Shown here one piece after another: positions 32,817 through 45,052 of a stretch of DNA of 64,000 nucleotides. Source of the DNA: Sternotherus odoratus. Lineage: Eukaryota > Chordata > Testudines > Kinosternidae. Below the pieces are notes generated by a model. That model did not search any database and was not told the DNA's origin. It worked only from the letters and a program-made list of their open reading frames with translations. The position numbers were made by a program, and so were the translations under genes. How positions within the stretch are numbered: position 1 is the stretch's first letter; the number at the start of each line of letters is the position of its first letter. The stretch is from NCBI GenBank assembly GCA_032164245.1, contig JAVMKO010000169.1, positions 198,979-262,978 on the forward strand. The letters are read 5' to 3'.

Positions 32817-35115
32817 CAAATAATCTTGCAGTATACCCAAACATTTCATCTAGAGCTTGGAGTCTCCTATTTTGAAAGATACCAGACTATAGCATAGTCT
32901 TTTGCCCAGTCCTTGAATCTTGTACGCATTCCTGATAAAATGCTAGTATATTAACTAACATAGATATGTACAATGATAAGAAAGTTGCTTTTACACAGTA
33001 GCCAGATTCATTGATATTTTAGTGACAAAGATTTAAAAATACAGGATCATGAATTTACTTTGCTCAATAATTTACAGTTTAAATAACAGTTAGACCTGAC
33101 CCAGGTAATGGTTTCTAAAATGTCTATGTAGATGACTGAATACTCAGTTGGCCATGTAAAGTAGATTATGGTGTATATCACCAGTCCGTTATATATAAAG
33201 CACTTCATTTTTCTTTTTCTAATCTCCAGAGGTTCCTTCACTGTGAATTGATATCTTTTGGTGTCTTTGGTTTGTGAGATACACCCCCTGTGCACCTGAA
33301 GTTACTTAACATAATAAAATTGTTTGTTTTATATTTCTCTTGTTTTCAAATAACCCAAATTTAGTAAACAGATTAACTTTTTTTTTCAATGTAATAGGGA
33401 CCAAGTTTTCTATAACACAAGCTATGATTTTGTTCTAATTTTCCCAATTTCTTAGCACATATATACCTGCTTCAGATACTTCTGAAGTTTTTTACTCCCT
33501 TAACATGTAAATTACTTATTTTTTAGACTAAATATAGTGATTTACTGTCAAAATAGATGCCCACAATATTCTCGGACAAGGTGTATTGCTTTCCCCTGCT
33601 GAGCACTCTGTTTTAGCAAAAGAGGTAGTAATAGAATTTTTACCCAATCTTTTTAGAGTTAATTTGTTTCTGATACCAATTCCACCTTTGTTAACTATTT
33701 GGCTAACTTTAACACCTACTACTTCCCTTTAACCTAGCATAAGGTCTATGCAGACCCTTTGAGGGTATTAAACTTTAATGACACTTGGTTGTGTTTGAGA
33801 GACAAAGGTGGAAACTCGTTCAAGTTGTTTAGCATTAACATTTTGCAACATAATCATAGCATATATTTTATGGTTTTAACATTTTGCTATAACAAACATT
33901 ACTATATTTTAATATTTAATAAAGTTGGAAACAAGTTTATAAAAACCCAAACAAGAAATTGAGATTTAGTTAATATTACATTTCATTAATGTTGAGAATC
34001 CCCTTACATTTTTTTTTCCTTTGAATAAAAAAACTCTGATTAACAAAAGAGAATTATTTTTGTTTGCAATTGCATTATTTGTTGAGGCAAAAATATATAT
34101 GTACACATATTTATAAGTTAGGCCTTTGCAAAAAAATGGTTATTAATAATATTATGATTATACCCCAACCATAATATTGAAATAGTGTTACCACTTATAT
34201 TTTTTAAAAAGGATAACATTGACTTTTGTTGCAAGAAAATTTAAGAAAAAAGTAGTCACATGATACATACAACATATGACACAAGACAACACATATGACA
34301 TGCAGGACAGACTTACAATCAAAGATGAATGGCACCAGAATTGTATTTATAACTACACAAGATAAGACATTAAAAGCTAAGTTATTAAAATAATGAATTT
34401 TAGAAAACATTAGAAAACAGGTAAACAAAAGAGTTAAACATTTAAATAAGCTATTATCTTTTTATTTAAAACTTTTAATAAGAATTGATAAAAATTCATA
34501 TTACATTATCTGCCCACTTTGTTGTATTAATTTTGTTGACTTAAGAAAGTTATCATCTCTTCATATAACTTTTATTTAAAAAATGTCATATACAGAAATA
34601 AAAAATTACCCATGTTGCATATATTAATTACTCACTAGTATTAGAAGAGTTAACATCTCTATTGCTTGTCAACTATATCGTGAATAAAGTTAGGAGTATT
34701 TTTAGCTGTTCCATGTCTGAGTGGTTAACATAATTCATTTACTGGACTTATTTAAATAAGTCTAAAGTTTTAAATAAGTCTAAAAACCTAAAGTTACCTG
34801 ATTTTCTCTTTGCTTGTTTCTTGTTGCTTTGTCTTTTTCTGAGATGGAGATTTGTATAATAAGTATAACTTTAATTTTTTTAAAAAAAGAAAGGGCGGAA
34901 GTGAAGAGAGGTCAGTTTAGCAAACTGAGAGAGGGTATAAAGGAAAACTTAAGCAGTATGTAGAAATATTTTTAAAAGATTATATTGTTAGTTCTGAGTG
35001 AGGAGTGGGGCTTCATGGGTTAAAACAGGAGATTGGGAACCCACACCCCTGGTGTTTATCCTGGCCCTGAGAGGAGATAAACCTGAATTTCTTAGCTCAG
35101 TGTGTGTTGCTTTTG
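32817..35115. other. AT-rich gene-free stretch
   Basis: About 2.3 kb of A+T-rich DNA with poly-A/T runs and no exon or RNA gene recognised. The segment 34890-35115 is less AT-rich, with ggtataaaggaaaac (TATA-like) and gataaacctgaatttcttag. It might be part of an unclassified LTR, but I cannot support that. Confidence 0.4.
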
Positions 35116-35657
35116 TCTGCATGCAGGGCCGGCGACAGAAATTTGGGGGCTCCCTACACTGATACTTTGGGGGGGGGCAGCCCAGCCGGGCCCCTCCCAG
35201 CCCAGCCCAGCCGACAGCGGCTGGGGACCCCCCCCAGCCCAGCCGCCCCCCCCAGCTGAGCCGACAGCGGCTGGGGCCCCCCCCAGCCCAGCCGGCGCCC
35301 CCCCCCCCCCAGCTGACAGCACCTGGGGGAGGAAGCCCAGCCACCCCCCCAGCCGGCGCTTCCCCCTCCCCCGCCCAGCCAGCGCTCCCCCCCTGCTGAC
35401 AGCTGGCGGCAGCGGGAGCGAGAGCCTGGGAGCGGCGTGAGCCGCCCTTGCTGCTCCCCCCTCCCCCCCGCCCTTTCTCCCCCGGACTGCACCGCTGCCG
35501 CCGGCCGGGCTCACTGCTCCGGCCGGGGACACACACGCTCGTCCGGGGGAGAGCCGCGCCAGATGACTACGGGTAGAGCTGTACCGGGGCCCCCCTAAAG
35601 TGCGGGGCCCGGTACAGCTCTACCCATAGTACCCCCGTCACCGGCCCTGTCTGCATG
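35116..35657 (+). mobile_element. hAT MITE with perfect 8-bp target duplication
   Basis: Element 35124-35649: left end cagggccggcgac, right end gtcaccggccctg, inverted and matching except one base. Flanked by tctgcatg on both sides (35116-35123, 35650-35657). The interior is C-rich with cccagcccagccgacagcgg repeats. Long open frames on both strands here are compositional. A truncated relative is at 18787. Confidence 0.93.
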
Positions 35658-37145
35658 TCAAACAGATTGTGGGAGTGCCCTTCTCTGCTGCAGTTGACCA
35701 TTTCTGAGCAACTCCATGAGACTGTTAATGCATCAATTCTGGGTGTTAACCTGCTCACTCTTAGCTTTTGACATTGAAATTCTTTTTTATCCACTCCCCT
35801 GCAATCGTCACAGCTCCTGCCTCCTAACATGCTCTAAATGCTCCATTTTCTCCTTAATCTGATTTACCAATCTAGTGAAAGTATCATTTCCTACTTCTCC
35901 CTCCTGTGTACTTATTTTCTCCCATTCTGACAGGCACCAGTTTAGGTCTCAGTTTAGGTTTTACCAAAACCTGGCTTCCGTTATACAGTGATGATTGCAG
36001 TATGGCGCCCCCTGCCCATGGATTGCTTGATAGCTCTTGGTCTGGGTCTTTCCCAATATCCCCATTCCAATAACTCCACATTCCATCTTTTAATTTTGCT
36101 CAGGACACCCTTTTCCATTTCAGTCCTCATTCTTCAGGCACTGTACAATTACCTGAAGTCTGCTGTTGCCAAAAAAGATTTATAATGGGGAATGACTCTT
36201 CTCTTTTTTGCAGATTGTCTACAGCAGTTTTTTTTTTATTTTCTTTTCTGTTCCTGTGCTGTCCAGTGCTCTATTACATCTTCTAAATGTTTGTATCTTC
36301 TATAACTTGCCCTGCCAATTTCATGGCATATTGTCTAAGCCAACTCACGGCCATATCCATTCATTTCAATATTCAATATACTACCCTTATTATCACTTTT
36401 TAAAACCTTGGCCTCTGCCATCACTTTACATATTCCAATCCATGTTTTTGATAGACGTGGGGTGAACTTCATTTCCCTTTAGTATTGATTTTTCCATGTC
36501 TGTATGTGACCTCCAGTATCGGGGTGATTTTAATGTGGTTTGTTGAATGTGTGTTTGACACAAAATGCATTCCCATCTAAGCCCTTTAGGGTTCTGGGCC
36601 ACCTTTCCTGGAAAAGATACAAACTTCAGGTAGAAAAACAAGAGGGTAAATATTAACCTACTGTTTTTGCTTTCACTTTCCTTGATCAGAGTTCAGTCCC
36701 TTTGTTCAGTGTATTCACGGAGTGCAATCCATTTCCTGCAGGCACACACTCAAATTCCATTTTAATGCCTTGGTTTTATTAACACTGGAGCCCCTGCACC
36801 GGGCACTAAGGGATGAAGAACCTTCCAGATTGTGGTCCACTTTAATTTTCTGAAAAAAGGTAAGAGCCTCTGCTTTAATTCCAAATCCCCTGCTTGTGTT
36901 GATGGGTGGGGCTGCATTAACCTCAGGGGAGTTCTGATCATTTACACTCACTGGCTTGGGGAGCACATTGAGGAGAACAGTGGCTGGAATCTACAGCTGA
37001 GTTCATAGTGGGAAGAATGAAAGATAAATGATGAGTCTTTGAACAAATGTGTCACCTCTTCTTCTTGAGGTGTTCCTTTTCTACTTGGTTGGTTGATCTG
37101 TCTGAGGGTTAACTAGCAGATAGAATCACAGTTTATAATATAGGA
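35658..37145. other. Unclassified stretch, possibly an old retroelement
   Basis: Minus-strand frames at 35567-35830, 36426-36641 and 36715-36966 are short and give no recognisable domain. The sequence continues the text interrupted by the hAT element at 35124. I could not assign it. Confidence 0.3.
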
Positions 37146-37943
37146 TGCAAAGGCAGTGTTGGATTACTACATGGGCCCTGAACAATTTGGGGGCCCCGCA
37201 AGAGCACTGGAACTCTGGTCCCGCCCACTGCTCCTTGCTCCCCGTGTCACTCCCTATGTCCTGTTCCTCCTCTTCCCCCTGAGGGCCACTCCCATGGCCC
37301 AGCCAGAAGATGGAGCCTGTGATAGGGTGAGAAGAGTTCCCACATGGAGCTGACTAGGGTTGCCAATTTTGGTTGGATGTATTCCTGGAGATTTCATCAA
37401 ATGACATAATCTTTAATTTTAAATTAATCTTTAATTCCTGGAGATTCCTGTACAATCCTGGAGAGCTGGCCCAAGCCCTGAGCCCCTCCTCCTCCCTGGA
37501 GCTGACCCGAGCTCCCCCCACACGCAGAGCTGGCCCCCACTGCACAACTGAACATTTCTCTGTACCCCCTAGGGGGTCATGCCCCACAGTTTGGGGACCC
37601 CTGCCATAGGCTGTGGTAAGAGTTAACCAGGGAGCCCGCATAGCTGTGGGGAGCCCCTGATCCTCTATCTGCCCTGGGCAGGGATTCTGGGGCCCAAGAG
37701 AAGCTCCTGGCCCATGTCTCTGTTCCCCAGGGTGCACTTCTCAGAGCAGGTGAAGGACTCAGGGCTCCTCACAGTGGCCCGGGCTCCCTGGGCTGCTCTT
37801 AGCACAACCCAGCTTCCGGCCAGGCCAGGGGTGATGCCTTGGGGGAAAGGAGAGGGGAACCCGTGGCAGGGGGAGGATATGGGGGTCCCAAATGTTCTTT
37901 GTGCCCAGGGCCCCATATATCTTAATCCACCTCTGCGCAGAGG
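37146..37943 (+). mobile_element. hAT-like MITE, composite
   Basis: Element 37154-37935: left end cagtgttggattactacatg, right end gatatatggggccc-type complement (ccccatatatcttaatccac then ctctg). Flanking 8-mers tgcaaagg (37146) and cgcagagg (37936) match at 6 of 8 positions. Nested at about 37357-37468 is the left part of another MITE (gttgccaattttggttggat ... attcctggagattcctgt). Open frames in this interval are not genes. Confidence 0.7.
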
Positions 37944-38863
37944 TTATAGTCCATCTCTTCTGATGATTCATCTTTTGATTTCAGGCATGTCACACGTTAA
38001 TAACTTTGGCCTTTATTGATTAAATGTATCTGCCATTTTAAAGTGCTTGAAATCTTAAGTTCGTTGGTGTTCTATTGCATCAAATTGTTATTTATTATTA
38101 TTAATATATTTATTGATTTATATAAATTAATGTATGCATTTATTTATTTACTGGTCTCTGTCTGATTGTCTCTATAAGATCATGTTGTAATAATATGTAG
38201 ACTTCCAATATTTAAAAAAAAAAAAACTTCCTAAATATTTCTGTGGATAAAAGCACTGTGCTCAATTTGCATTCACTCATGGGATTATGTTATTTGTTAG
38301 GACATCTGCCAGATATTCCTGAGTATTAAAAGATCTCAAAAGTTATATACAGTTTAGAATAAATAATTATTTAACTGAAAAGTCATATTTGAAATTCACG
38401 GTTTTCGTCATCATAAGGAGAATGTTGGATCCCTATTCATATTATTTGTTACTCTTTTGTTTAAAAACTTTTTGTTATCCAACCAGAAATCAGAATAATG
38501 TGTAGTCACAGACAGGCTAAAACCAGTTCATCTTATTTATTTGGTAAATACTTCAGAAATAATAAATACATTCACAGATTAATAGAATATATTTGTAAAA
38601 TCAGGATCAGTTTATTAATAATTGTTTGGGATTTTTCAAAAGCATCTAGTTGAGCTAGAAGAGAAAGTCCCATTAAATAATCAAGGAAACATGGGTCTAA
38701 GTCATTCAGATCATGTATACCCTAGGAAAAAGGTATCTAATACATGTTAATTAACACGTAGTAGAATACTAAGCATAGACATGGTAGACATGGTAGTCAA
38801 GATAAACCCAGTCGCCTTGTCTACTCCAGCATTTTAAAATGTAAGTTAACATGCACTATAAAA
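37944..38863. other. AT-rich gene-free stretch
   Basis: Short ATTT/TTTA low-complexity sequence at 38085-38150 and a poly-A run at 38214-38227. No gene was recognised. Confidence 0.45.
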
Positions 38864-39515
38864 AGGGGTGGGCAAACTTTTTGGCCCGAGGGCCACATCA
38901 GGGTTGCAAAATTATATGGACGGCTGCATAGGGAAGGCCCTGCCCCCATCCATCCCCTCCCACTTCCCACCCCCTGACTGCCCCCTCAGAATCCACGACC
39001 CATCCAACCTCTTCGACCTTATGCCCTGACTACCCCTTCCAGAGACCCCTCCGCCCAACCACCCTCCAGGACCCCACCTCCTACCCATCTCCCCTGACTG
39101 CCCTGAACACTATCCACCCCCGCACCCGCTGACATGGGACTCCCATGCCCCATCCAACCCTCCCTGCTCCCTGACCATCCCCTCCACAGACCTGCCGCCC
39201 CTAACCACCACCCCCTATTCAATCCACCCTGCTCCCTGTCCCCTTACTGCCCCTGCCCCTTATTCAACCCCCCGATCCCTTACCATGAGGCTCCTAGCAG
39301 CAGGTTTGGCTCAGCACAAAGCCAGACACACTGCCCTGTGGGAGCATGCAGCGCCCCCCCTCCCCTCCCCGCCCCCCCCCCCCCCCCCCAGAGCACTGCC
39401 TGTATTGTGGTGTGGCTCTGGGGGAGGGGTGGAGAGTGTTTGGCACCACACAGACCCTAACATGCTGCCCCGTGGAAACGCGCAGCCCCAGCCCCCAGAG
39501 CTCTGCACTCAGTTT
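38864..39515 (+). mobile_element. hAT-like element, left end only
   Basis: aggggtgggcaaactttttg then gcccgagggccacatcaggg is the same left terminus type as the right end (inverted) of the element at 54462. The body is C-rich with cccctgactgccc repeats and a C-run at 39365-39389. No matching right end was found. Confidence 0.7.
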
Positions 39516-39831
39516 CATATTTCATTATGTCATAATTATTAGCTGGGTAGAAGCTTCGTGCAGATCTTCATATAGTTATAACTTATCAAACTATTTGTTG
39601 AAAATAATATTTATGAGGAACTTTGGGTAAAATCAGTGAAATGCTTTTGAAAACTTTACCCACAATCTCTTGACCAGCCAGGGATGAAAGAAGGCATTTC
39701 TGGTCATTGCTGTCACCTGGAAAACAAGGTAATAGAGACTGATTGTAATATGGATGCAGTGGTCCAAAATCTGCCTTTATTTAAAACCATTCAAACCCAC
39801 TGACTTTGTTTAAGTTGTACAGTTGTAGCTC
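39516..39831. other. Gene-free gap
   Basis: Nothing recognised. Confidence 0.4.
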
Positions 39832-39954
39832 AGGGTGACCAGATGTCCCGATTTAATAGGGACAGTCCTGATTTTTGGATCTTTTTCTTATCTAGGCTCC
39901 TATTACCCTCGACTCCCTCTCCCGATTTTTCACACTTACTGTCTGGTCACCCTT
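39832..39954 (+). mobile_element. ~123-bp MITE
   Basis: agggtgaccagatgtcccga at the left and gtctggtcaccctt at the right form inverted ends of about 12-13 bp. The interior has gggacagtcctgatttttgg. The flanks show no clear target duplication. Confidence 0.8.
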
Positions 39955-41805
39955 ACATTACATAAGGCGGCCTTGTACATTTTACTGCTTCATGGTCTGA
40001 TTCTAACTTCCATTTACCAGGAGAAACTCTATCACCAATAATACCAAAAGGTGTTTTTTTTTCTCCTACTGATAATGACCCATCTAAATTTAACAGCTTC
40101 TTAGAATTGGTATGCTAATGTACAACTTTTTTCTTTCTTTCTGTGTATAAATGCATCTTACTTCTGTTCCATTCTATGCAGCCGATGAAGTGAGCTATAG
40201 CCCATGAAAGCTTATGCTGAAATAAACTGGTTAGTCTCTAAGGTGCTACAAAGTCTTCCTCGTTTTATCACCAACATCATTAGGCTGGTATAAAAACAGC
40301 GTGAGTGGAAAAATAGCCCCTCAGTAAATGCTTTGCTTCTTAAAAATTAGGGACGTTGAAATATATTGGGGAAAATTAACACCTATAGGTTGGATGTTAA
40401 GAAAACTAAATTTCAAAGGCACTCCAGACTAAACAACGGATACAGATAAACTGAGTAAATGTGCTGTCTGCTCTTACATACTAATTGTTTGAGTTACAGA
40501 GGAGAAGGGATGTCATGATGTAATTCAGAAATGAGTGAGGTCAGATTTGGGGCTAACCTATGTCTGTATGTTTTGCCTGCCTAAGAAAGAAATAGTGCAT
40601 GTTGTTATGGTGAAAGGCGCAAATGGTTAGCACATTACAGTCATTGATGGATAACCTCCAGCACAAAATGCCCCTTAAAAGATACCACACAGTAACCTCC
40701 CCAGTGGGTTATTATAGGTTGTGTGGTCAAAGTGCTCTTCTTTGGCTTTCATATATACAGACACTCAGGAAAACTGTTCTGAATTACCTAATGGGGTGAA
40801 TGAAGTTGAATTAGAAAAAAACTGTAGTATACTCTGATGTGGATGTTCTCCTTCAGAATTAATGTGGCTTTAATTAAACCAAATTAAGGTCATATTAAAG
40901 CCATTTGAATTCTGAATAAAAGCATCCATATCGGGAGTTTATGTGAGTTAACTAATCCACTTTAAATATTCAGTCAGATTATGTTTCCCTATGTTTATGT
41001 CTCTATGTAGACAAGGCCTCGTGTCTTTGGCTTTTTCTACATTTAAAATTTAGGTTGATATAGCAACTGTGATCAGGTATGTGAAGAATCCAGAGAGAGA
41101 AAGACAAGCTTTTGATCTTACCCAGAGCTCTTCAGGTCTAGGAAATGTACTCAGAGTCACAGTTAAATCCACACCCCTAAGTGCCATAGTTATGCCAACC
41201 TAGCCCTCAGTGTAGATGCAGCTAGGTCAATGGACGAATACTTCCATTGACCCAGCTACCATTGCTCAGAGAGGTGGTGCTCGTACAGCAATGGAAATAC
41301 CCCTTTTGTCAGTGTAGGCTGCATCTCAGGGTTATGCTGGCCTAGCTACAGTGCCATAGCTATGTTGCTATAGTCCCCCTAGAGTAGATATGGCCTCAGA
41401 ATGGCAGCACAAAAGGAGGAGGGATGTTCAGGTTCATCTTGCCAGGTGGGCAGTCCTGGAGTAGGGCTTTCCCACAGCAAAAAACTCAGGGGCTGGGGCA
41501 GAAAGAGGAGTCTATGAAGCAGTGTCTGGAGAGAGAGAAACAGAGGCCCAAGACACTTGCCAGTCAGTACAGGGCAGGAGTGCCTGGCCAGAGATTTCTG
41601 CAGAGGGAAGTGATCTGTATGTATGGTCTGTATGTATATGCCATCTGGTTCAAGGGAACAAGACATTTAATAAATAAACAGTATCAAAGATTTGTCCTGT
41701 AACTGGGGAACTGTCCTGCCAGGTCCTGAATTCTGCTACTGCTTTGTGAAGAGGAAAGAAATGTTTTTTGTTTTTTGTTTTTAAATTTAGCTTTAAATTA
41801 AAATG
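39955..41805. other. Gene-free stretch with transposon scraps
   Basis: 40187-40263 is a Penelope-like right end (cccatgaaagcttatgctga, tctctaaggtgctacaaagt). 41000-41020 (tatgtagacaaggcctcg) and 41330-41397 (ctagagtagatatggcct) look like MITE ends. No coding exon was recognised. The minus frame at 41379-41666 has no domain. Confidence 0.45.
40187..40263 (-). mobile_element. Penelope-like terminal fragment
   Basis: cagccgatgaagtgagctat, then cccatgaaagcttatgctga and taaggtgctacaaagtct: a diverged right-type terminus. Confidence 0.75.
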
Positions 41806-43425
41806 AGAACATAGGGATATAAGAATGGCCATACTGCATTGGTTCTCAAAGTGGGGGTCGCGACCCCTCGATGGGTCGCCACCCGATTATGTGGGGGTCC
41901 CAAGCCCCTGCTGCCCGGATCTGGCCCCAACCCCTGCCGGCTTGCAGGAGCTTGCAAATCGGCCCCAGGCAGGCAGAGTGGGGGAGAAGGTCTCCAGCCC
42001 CCCAGCCCCCCCACCCCTGCAACTCTGCTCCGGCCGCCCCCCCGCACCTCCCCCAAGTGTCCCCCAGCCTCTCCTTGCTGCCCCCAGGCACCTAGGTGGC
42101 CCTGGAGCGGATCGGAGCCAAAGCGTCCCTGTGACTCAGTCAGCAACTGCCGCCGCAGGGTCCTAGTGCCTGCCAACTTTTCTGCCTGTGACAGGGTGTG
42201 TTTGCTGCTGCTGGGGGTGCTGTAAAGGGGGGGGCCCTCCCACAGAGCTTGCCGCTGCCAGCAGGGAAAGGGCTGTAGGGTGTCCTCCTTTCTGGCCCCA
42301 GAGCAGCCTGCCTGCACTCAAACTCATCCCTAGCCCTGCGCCACCCCAGAGCCCACCCACACCCCCAGCCAGAGTTTCCCACCCACCTCACCCTCTACCC
42401 AAGCCCTGAGCCCCTCCAACACCCCAAACCCCTCATCTCCACCCCCAGCCAGAGCCCTCCCCCCGCACCCCAACCCTCTGTCCCATGCTACATTACATTT
42501 TTCAATTGTTATTTAAAAAGTCTATAATAAGCAATGCTCTGGGAAAAGGGGATGGGGGGGATGCAAGGTAAAATTTTTGCCTAGCGTGCAAAATATCTTT
42601 GCACCCTCCCCCCCACCCGCTCTTCCCATCCCTCCTCTCCCTCCTCCCCCTCCCCGCTCTTCCCCTTCCCCCTCCCACCGCTTACCCAATGTGTCCTGAT
42701 ATTTCAGTCTTGTGATCTGGATCTGGTTATCCAACCTGAGAACTGGCCCCGGCCCCTGCCATGGCGGGCTGCCGGTGGCACCTTGAGCCCTGGACCTGGC
42801 CCCGGCCCCTGCGGGCTGCTGGCGGTGCCGCGAGCCCCAGACCCGGTCCTTGCTGCAGCAGACTGCTGGCGGTGCTCTGGGCCTTGGCCCCTGCTGCAGC
42901 AGGCCACCGGTGGCACCCTGAACCCCAGACCTGGCCCATGGTGCAGCGGGCTGCCGGCAGTGACATGAGCCCCAGACACTGCCGTGGCGGGCTGCCAGCG
43001 GCAACCCGTGCCTTGTCCCCTGTCCCGGGGGGTTGCTGGCACCCTCCCCTACCCCAGGGGGCTGGCACCCCTACACCCCCCCCAGCTCTGCCCCGCCCCT
43101 GACCCCTAAGAGGGGGTCGTGCTTAGAGGCCTGGTGTCCGAAAGGGGTCACCAATAGAAAAAGTTTGAGAACCAGTGGGTCAGACCAAAGGTCCATCTAG
43201 CTCAGTATGCTGTCTTCCTGCCCATCCTGGCAATAGCCATTAATGGACCTATCCTTCATGAATGTATCTAGTTCTGTTTTAACCCTGTAATAGTCTCGGC
43301 CTTCACAACATCCTCTGGCAATGAGTTCCACAGGTTGACTGTGTGTTGTATTGTGTGAAGAAATGCTTCCTTTTGTTTGTTTTAAACCTGCTGCCTTGCA
43401 ATGAAATGGACTGAAAGTTTCACAC
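41806..43425 (-). mobile_element. CR1 3' end split by a hAT element
   Basis: Left piece 41806-41836 (aacatagggatataagaatg gccatactg) and right piece 43178-43425 (ggtcagaccaaaggtccatc, ttccacaggttgactgtgtg) are one reversed CR1 3' region. The normal CR1 text gccatactgggtcagaccaa is regenerated when 41837-43177 is removed. Confidence 0.85.
41837..43177 (+). mobile_element. hAT-like element with internal minisatellite
   Basis: Ends cattggttctcaaa and tttgagaaccagtg form inverted repeats, a familiar hAT MITE terminus. The inner margins gtcgcgacccctcgatgggt and ggggtcaccaatagaaaaag are also conserved. 42745-43080 is a diverged tandem repeat (cggcccctgc..gggctgc.ggtggcacc..gagcccc.gacctgg) of about 55-70 bp. 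No clear 8-bp duplication was seen. Open frames on both strands (up to 174 codons) are compositional. Confidence 0.82.
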
Positions 43426-44094
43426 ATTATTTTGAATGAAAACTGCTTCACTTGAAGAACTGTCAAGTTCAAATCATATATACTTGGAGCCAGATAAAAA
43501 CATAAATACTTTTTCTGTAAGGTTGCAGCATAACATGTTTTATTGCTTAGAATTGAGAAGGACCACACACAAGAACCAAAAACAGAGAGAGAGAAAGCAG
43601 GCTGCTCTCTAAAAAACAGAGAGGCACAATTCACCCAACCTTAGCTGAGGCCAGCTGATTGCACACTGATTCTGATCTCAGGGTTCCATACAGAACCCCC
43701 GATTGCAAGCAGGACCAGGAAATCCTCTGAAAATTTCAAGTCCTAGATCATACTTTTAATACAGTTTTTAATACATCACAAGAACCTCATTGTAGTTTGC
43801 TTTCTGCCTTTCCCTCCTGACTAGGGTGATGGTGTGGAGAGCCACGTGTCTTTACAATGACTCCAATTCAGCAAACCATCACTTTTCAAAAAAGCACACG
43901 CTGAACTTAAAAAGGACTTATGTGGCACTTTGCTGAACTGGGGACTATAACAGGTGCTCTCACATTTTCAGTATATCATTATATTGACTCTTAACTGCTT
44001 ATGAGGAAGGGCACTGATATCTCTGCTATGAGAGGATCACTTCTCTTCTCCTTATTTCTTCATACAGACCTACCATAGGTATGCTTCAAATCCT
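43426..44094. other. Gene-free stretch
   Basis: A 145-codon minus frame (43197-43634) overlaps the CR1 piece and has no recognised domain. No exon evidence. Confidence 0.4.
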
Positions 44095-44514
44095 ACCCTG
44101 GGTACGGTGACCATATGCCCCATTTTGGCTGGGACAGTCCCTTCTTAAAGCCCTGTCCCAGCTGTCTCGACTTTTTTGCCAAGAGTGGGCACTTGTCCCA
44201 TTTGCTTTTCCTGACTTGATCAGTTGGCAAGAGGAAATGGGACAAATGCCCAATTATGTCAAAAAGTGGGGTGTGGTGCAGAGGAACGTGTGGAGGGGCG
44301 AGTTACGATGCCGGCCCCACACAGTGGGAGAGGCAGGGCTCAGGTGGGGGACAGGCAGAACTCAAGCAATCAATGACAACCTTGTGCAGAGGGCAGGCAG
44401 GGTCTGAGCAAGTGGTTTGGGCCAGCCCCATGCCAGGGTCGTGGAGAGGGGCTTGGGCAGACCCCTCACAGTGTCCCATTTTCCCTTTGGAAATATGGTT
44501 CTCCTAACCCTGGG
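44095..44514 (+). mobile_element. 404-bp hAT MITE with perfect 8-bp target duplication
   Basis: Element 44103-44506: left tacggtgaccatat, right atatggttctccta (10 of 14 complementary). accctggg is repeated exactly at 44095-44102 and 44507-44514. The interior has mirrored gggacagtccc / tgtcccatttt motifs. Confidence 0.88.
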
Positions 44515-44609
44515 GGCCAAATGAGCTTGTATCAAAATGATTTATTGTGAATAATAATGTCTAGTGCTTTTAGATGGATTTTTTAATGTGTGACAAAGAA
44601 TTAAATAAG

Positions 44610-45052
44610 GAAAAGTAAATAAGGAAAAGTTATTTACTTGTTCCCAAAATAGAAGAACTAGGGGCCACTCAATGAAATTGGCGTGCAGCAGGTTTAAAAC
44701 AAATAAAAGGAAGTTCTTCTTCACACAGCGCACAGTCAACCTGTGGAACTCCTTACCTGAGGAGGCTGTGAAGGCTAGGACTATAACAGGGTTTAAAAGA
44801 GAGCTGGATAAATTCATGGAGGCTAAGTCCATAAATGGCTATTAGCCGGGATGGGTAATGAATGGTGTCCCTAGCCTCTGTCTGTCAGAGGGGGGTGATG
44901 GATGGCAGGAGAGAGATCGCTCGATCATACCTGTTAGGTTCACTCACTCCGGGGCACCTGGCATTGGCCACTGTCGGTAGACAGGATGCTGGGCTAGATG
45001 GACCTTTGGTCTGACCCAGTATGGCCGTTCTTATGTTCTTATGTTCTTATGT
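44610..45052 (+). mobile_element. CR1 LINE 3' region
   Basis: agttcttcttcacacagcgc, gtcaacctgtggaactcctt, then gctagatggacctttggtct and the tail ttcttatgttcttatgttct, the 8-bp repeats that end CR1 elements. It matches the left edge of the window in inverse orientation. Confidence 0.93.

Noticed and set aside
41793..42317. 174-codon minus frame and overlapping plus frames
   Set aside because: Inside the hAT-like element at 41837-43177 and GC-rich; both strands are open, no homology recognised.
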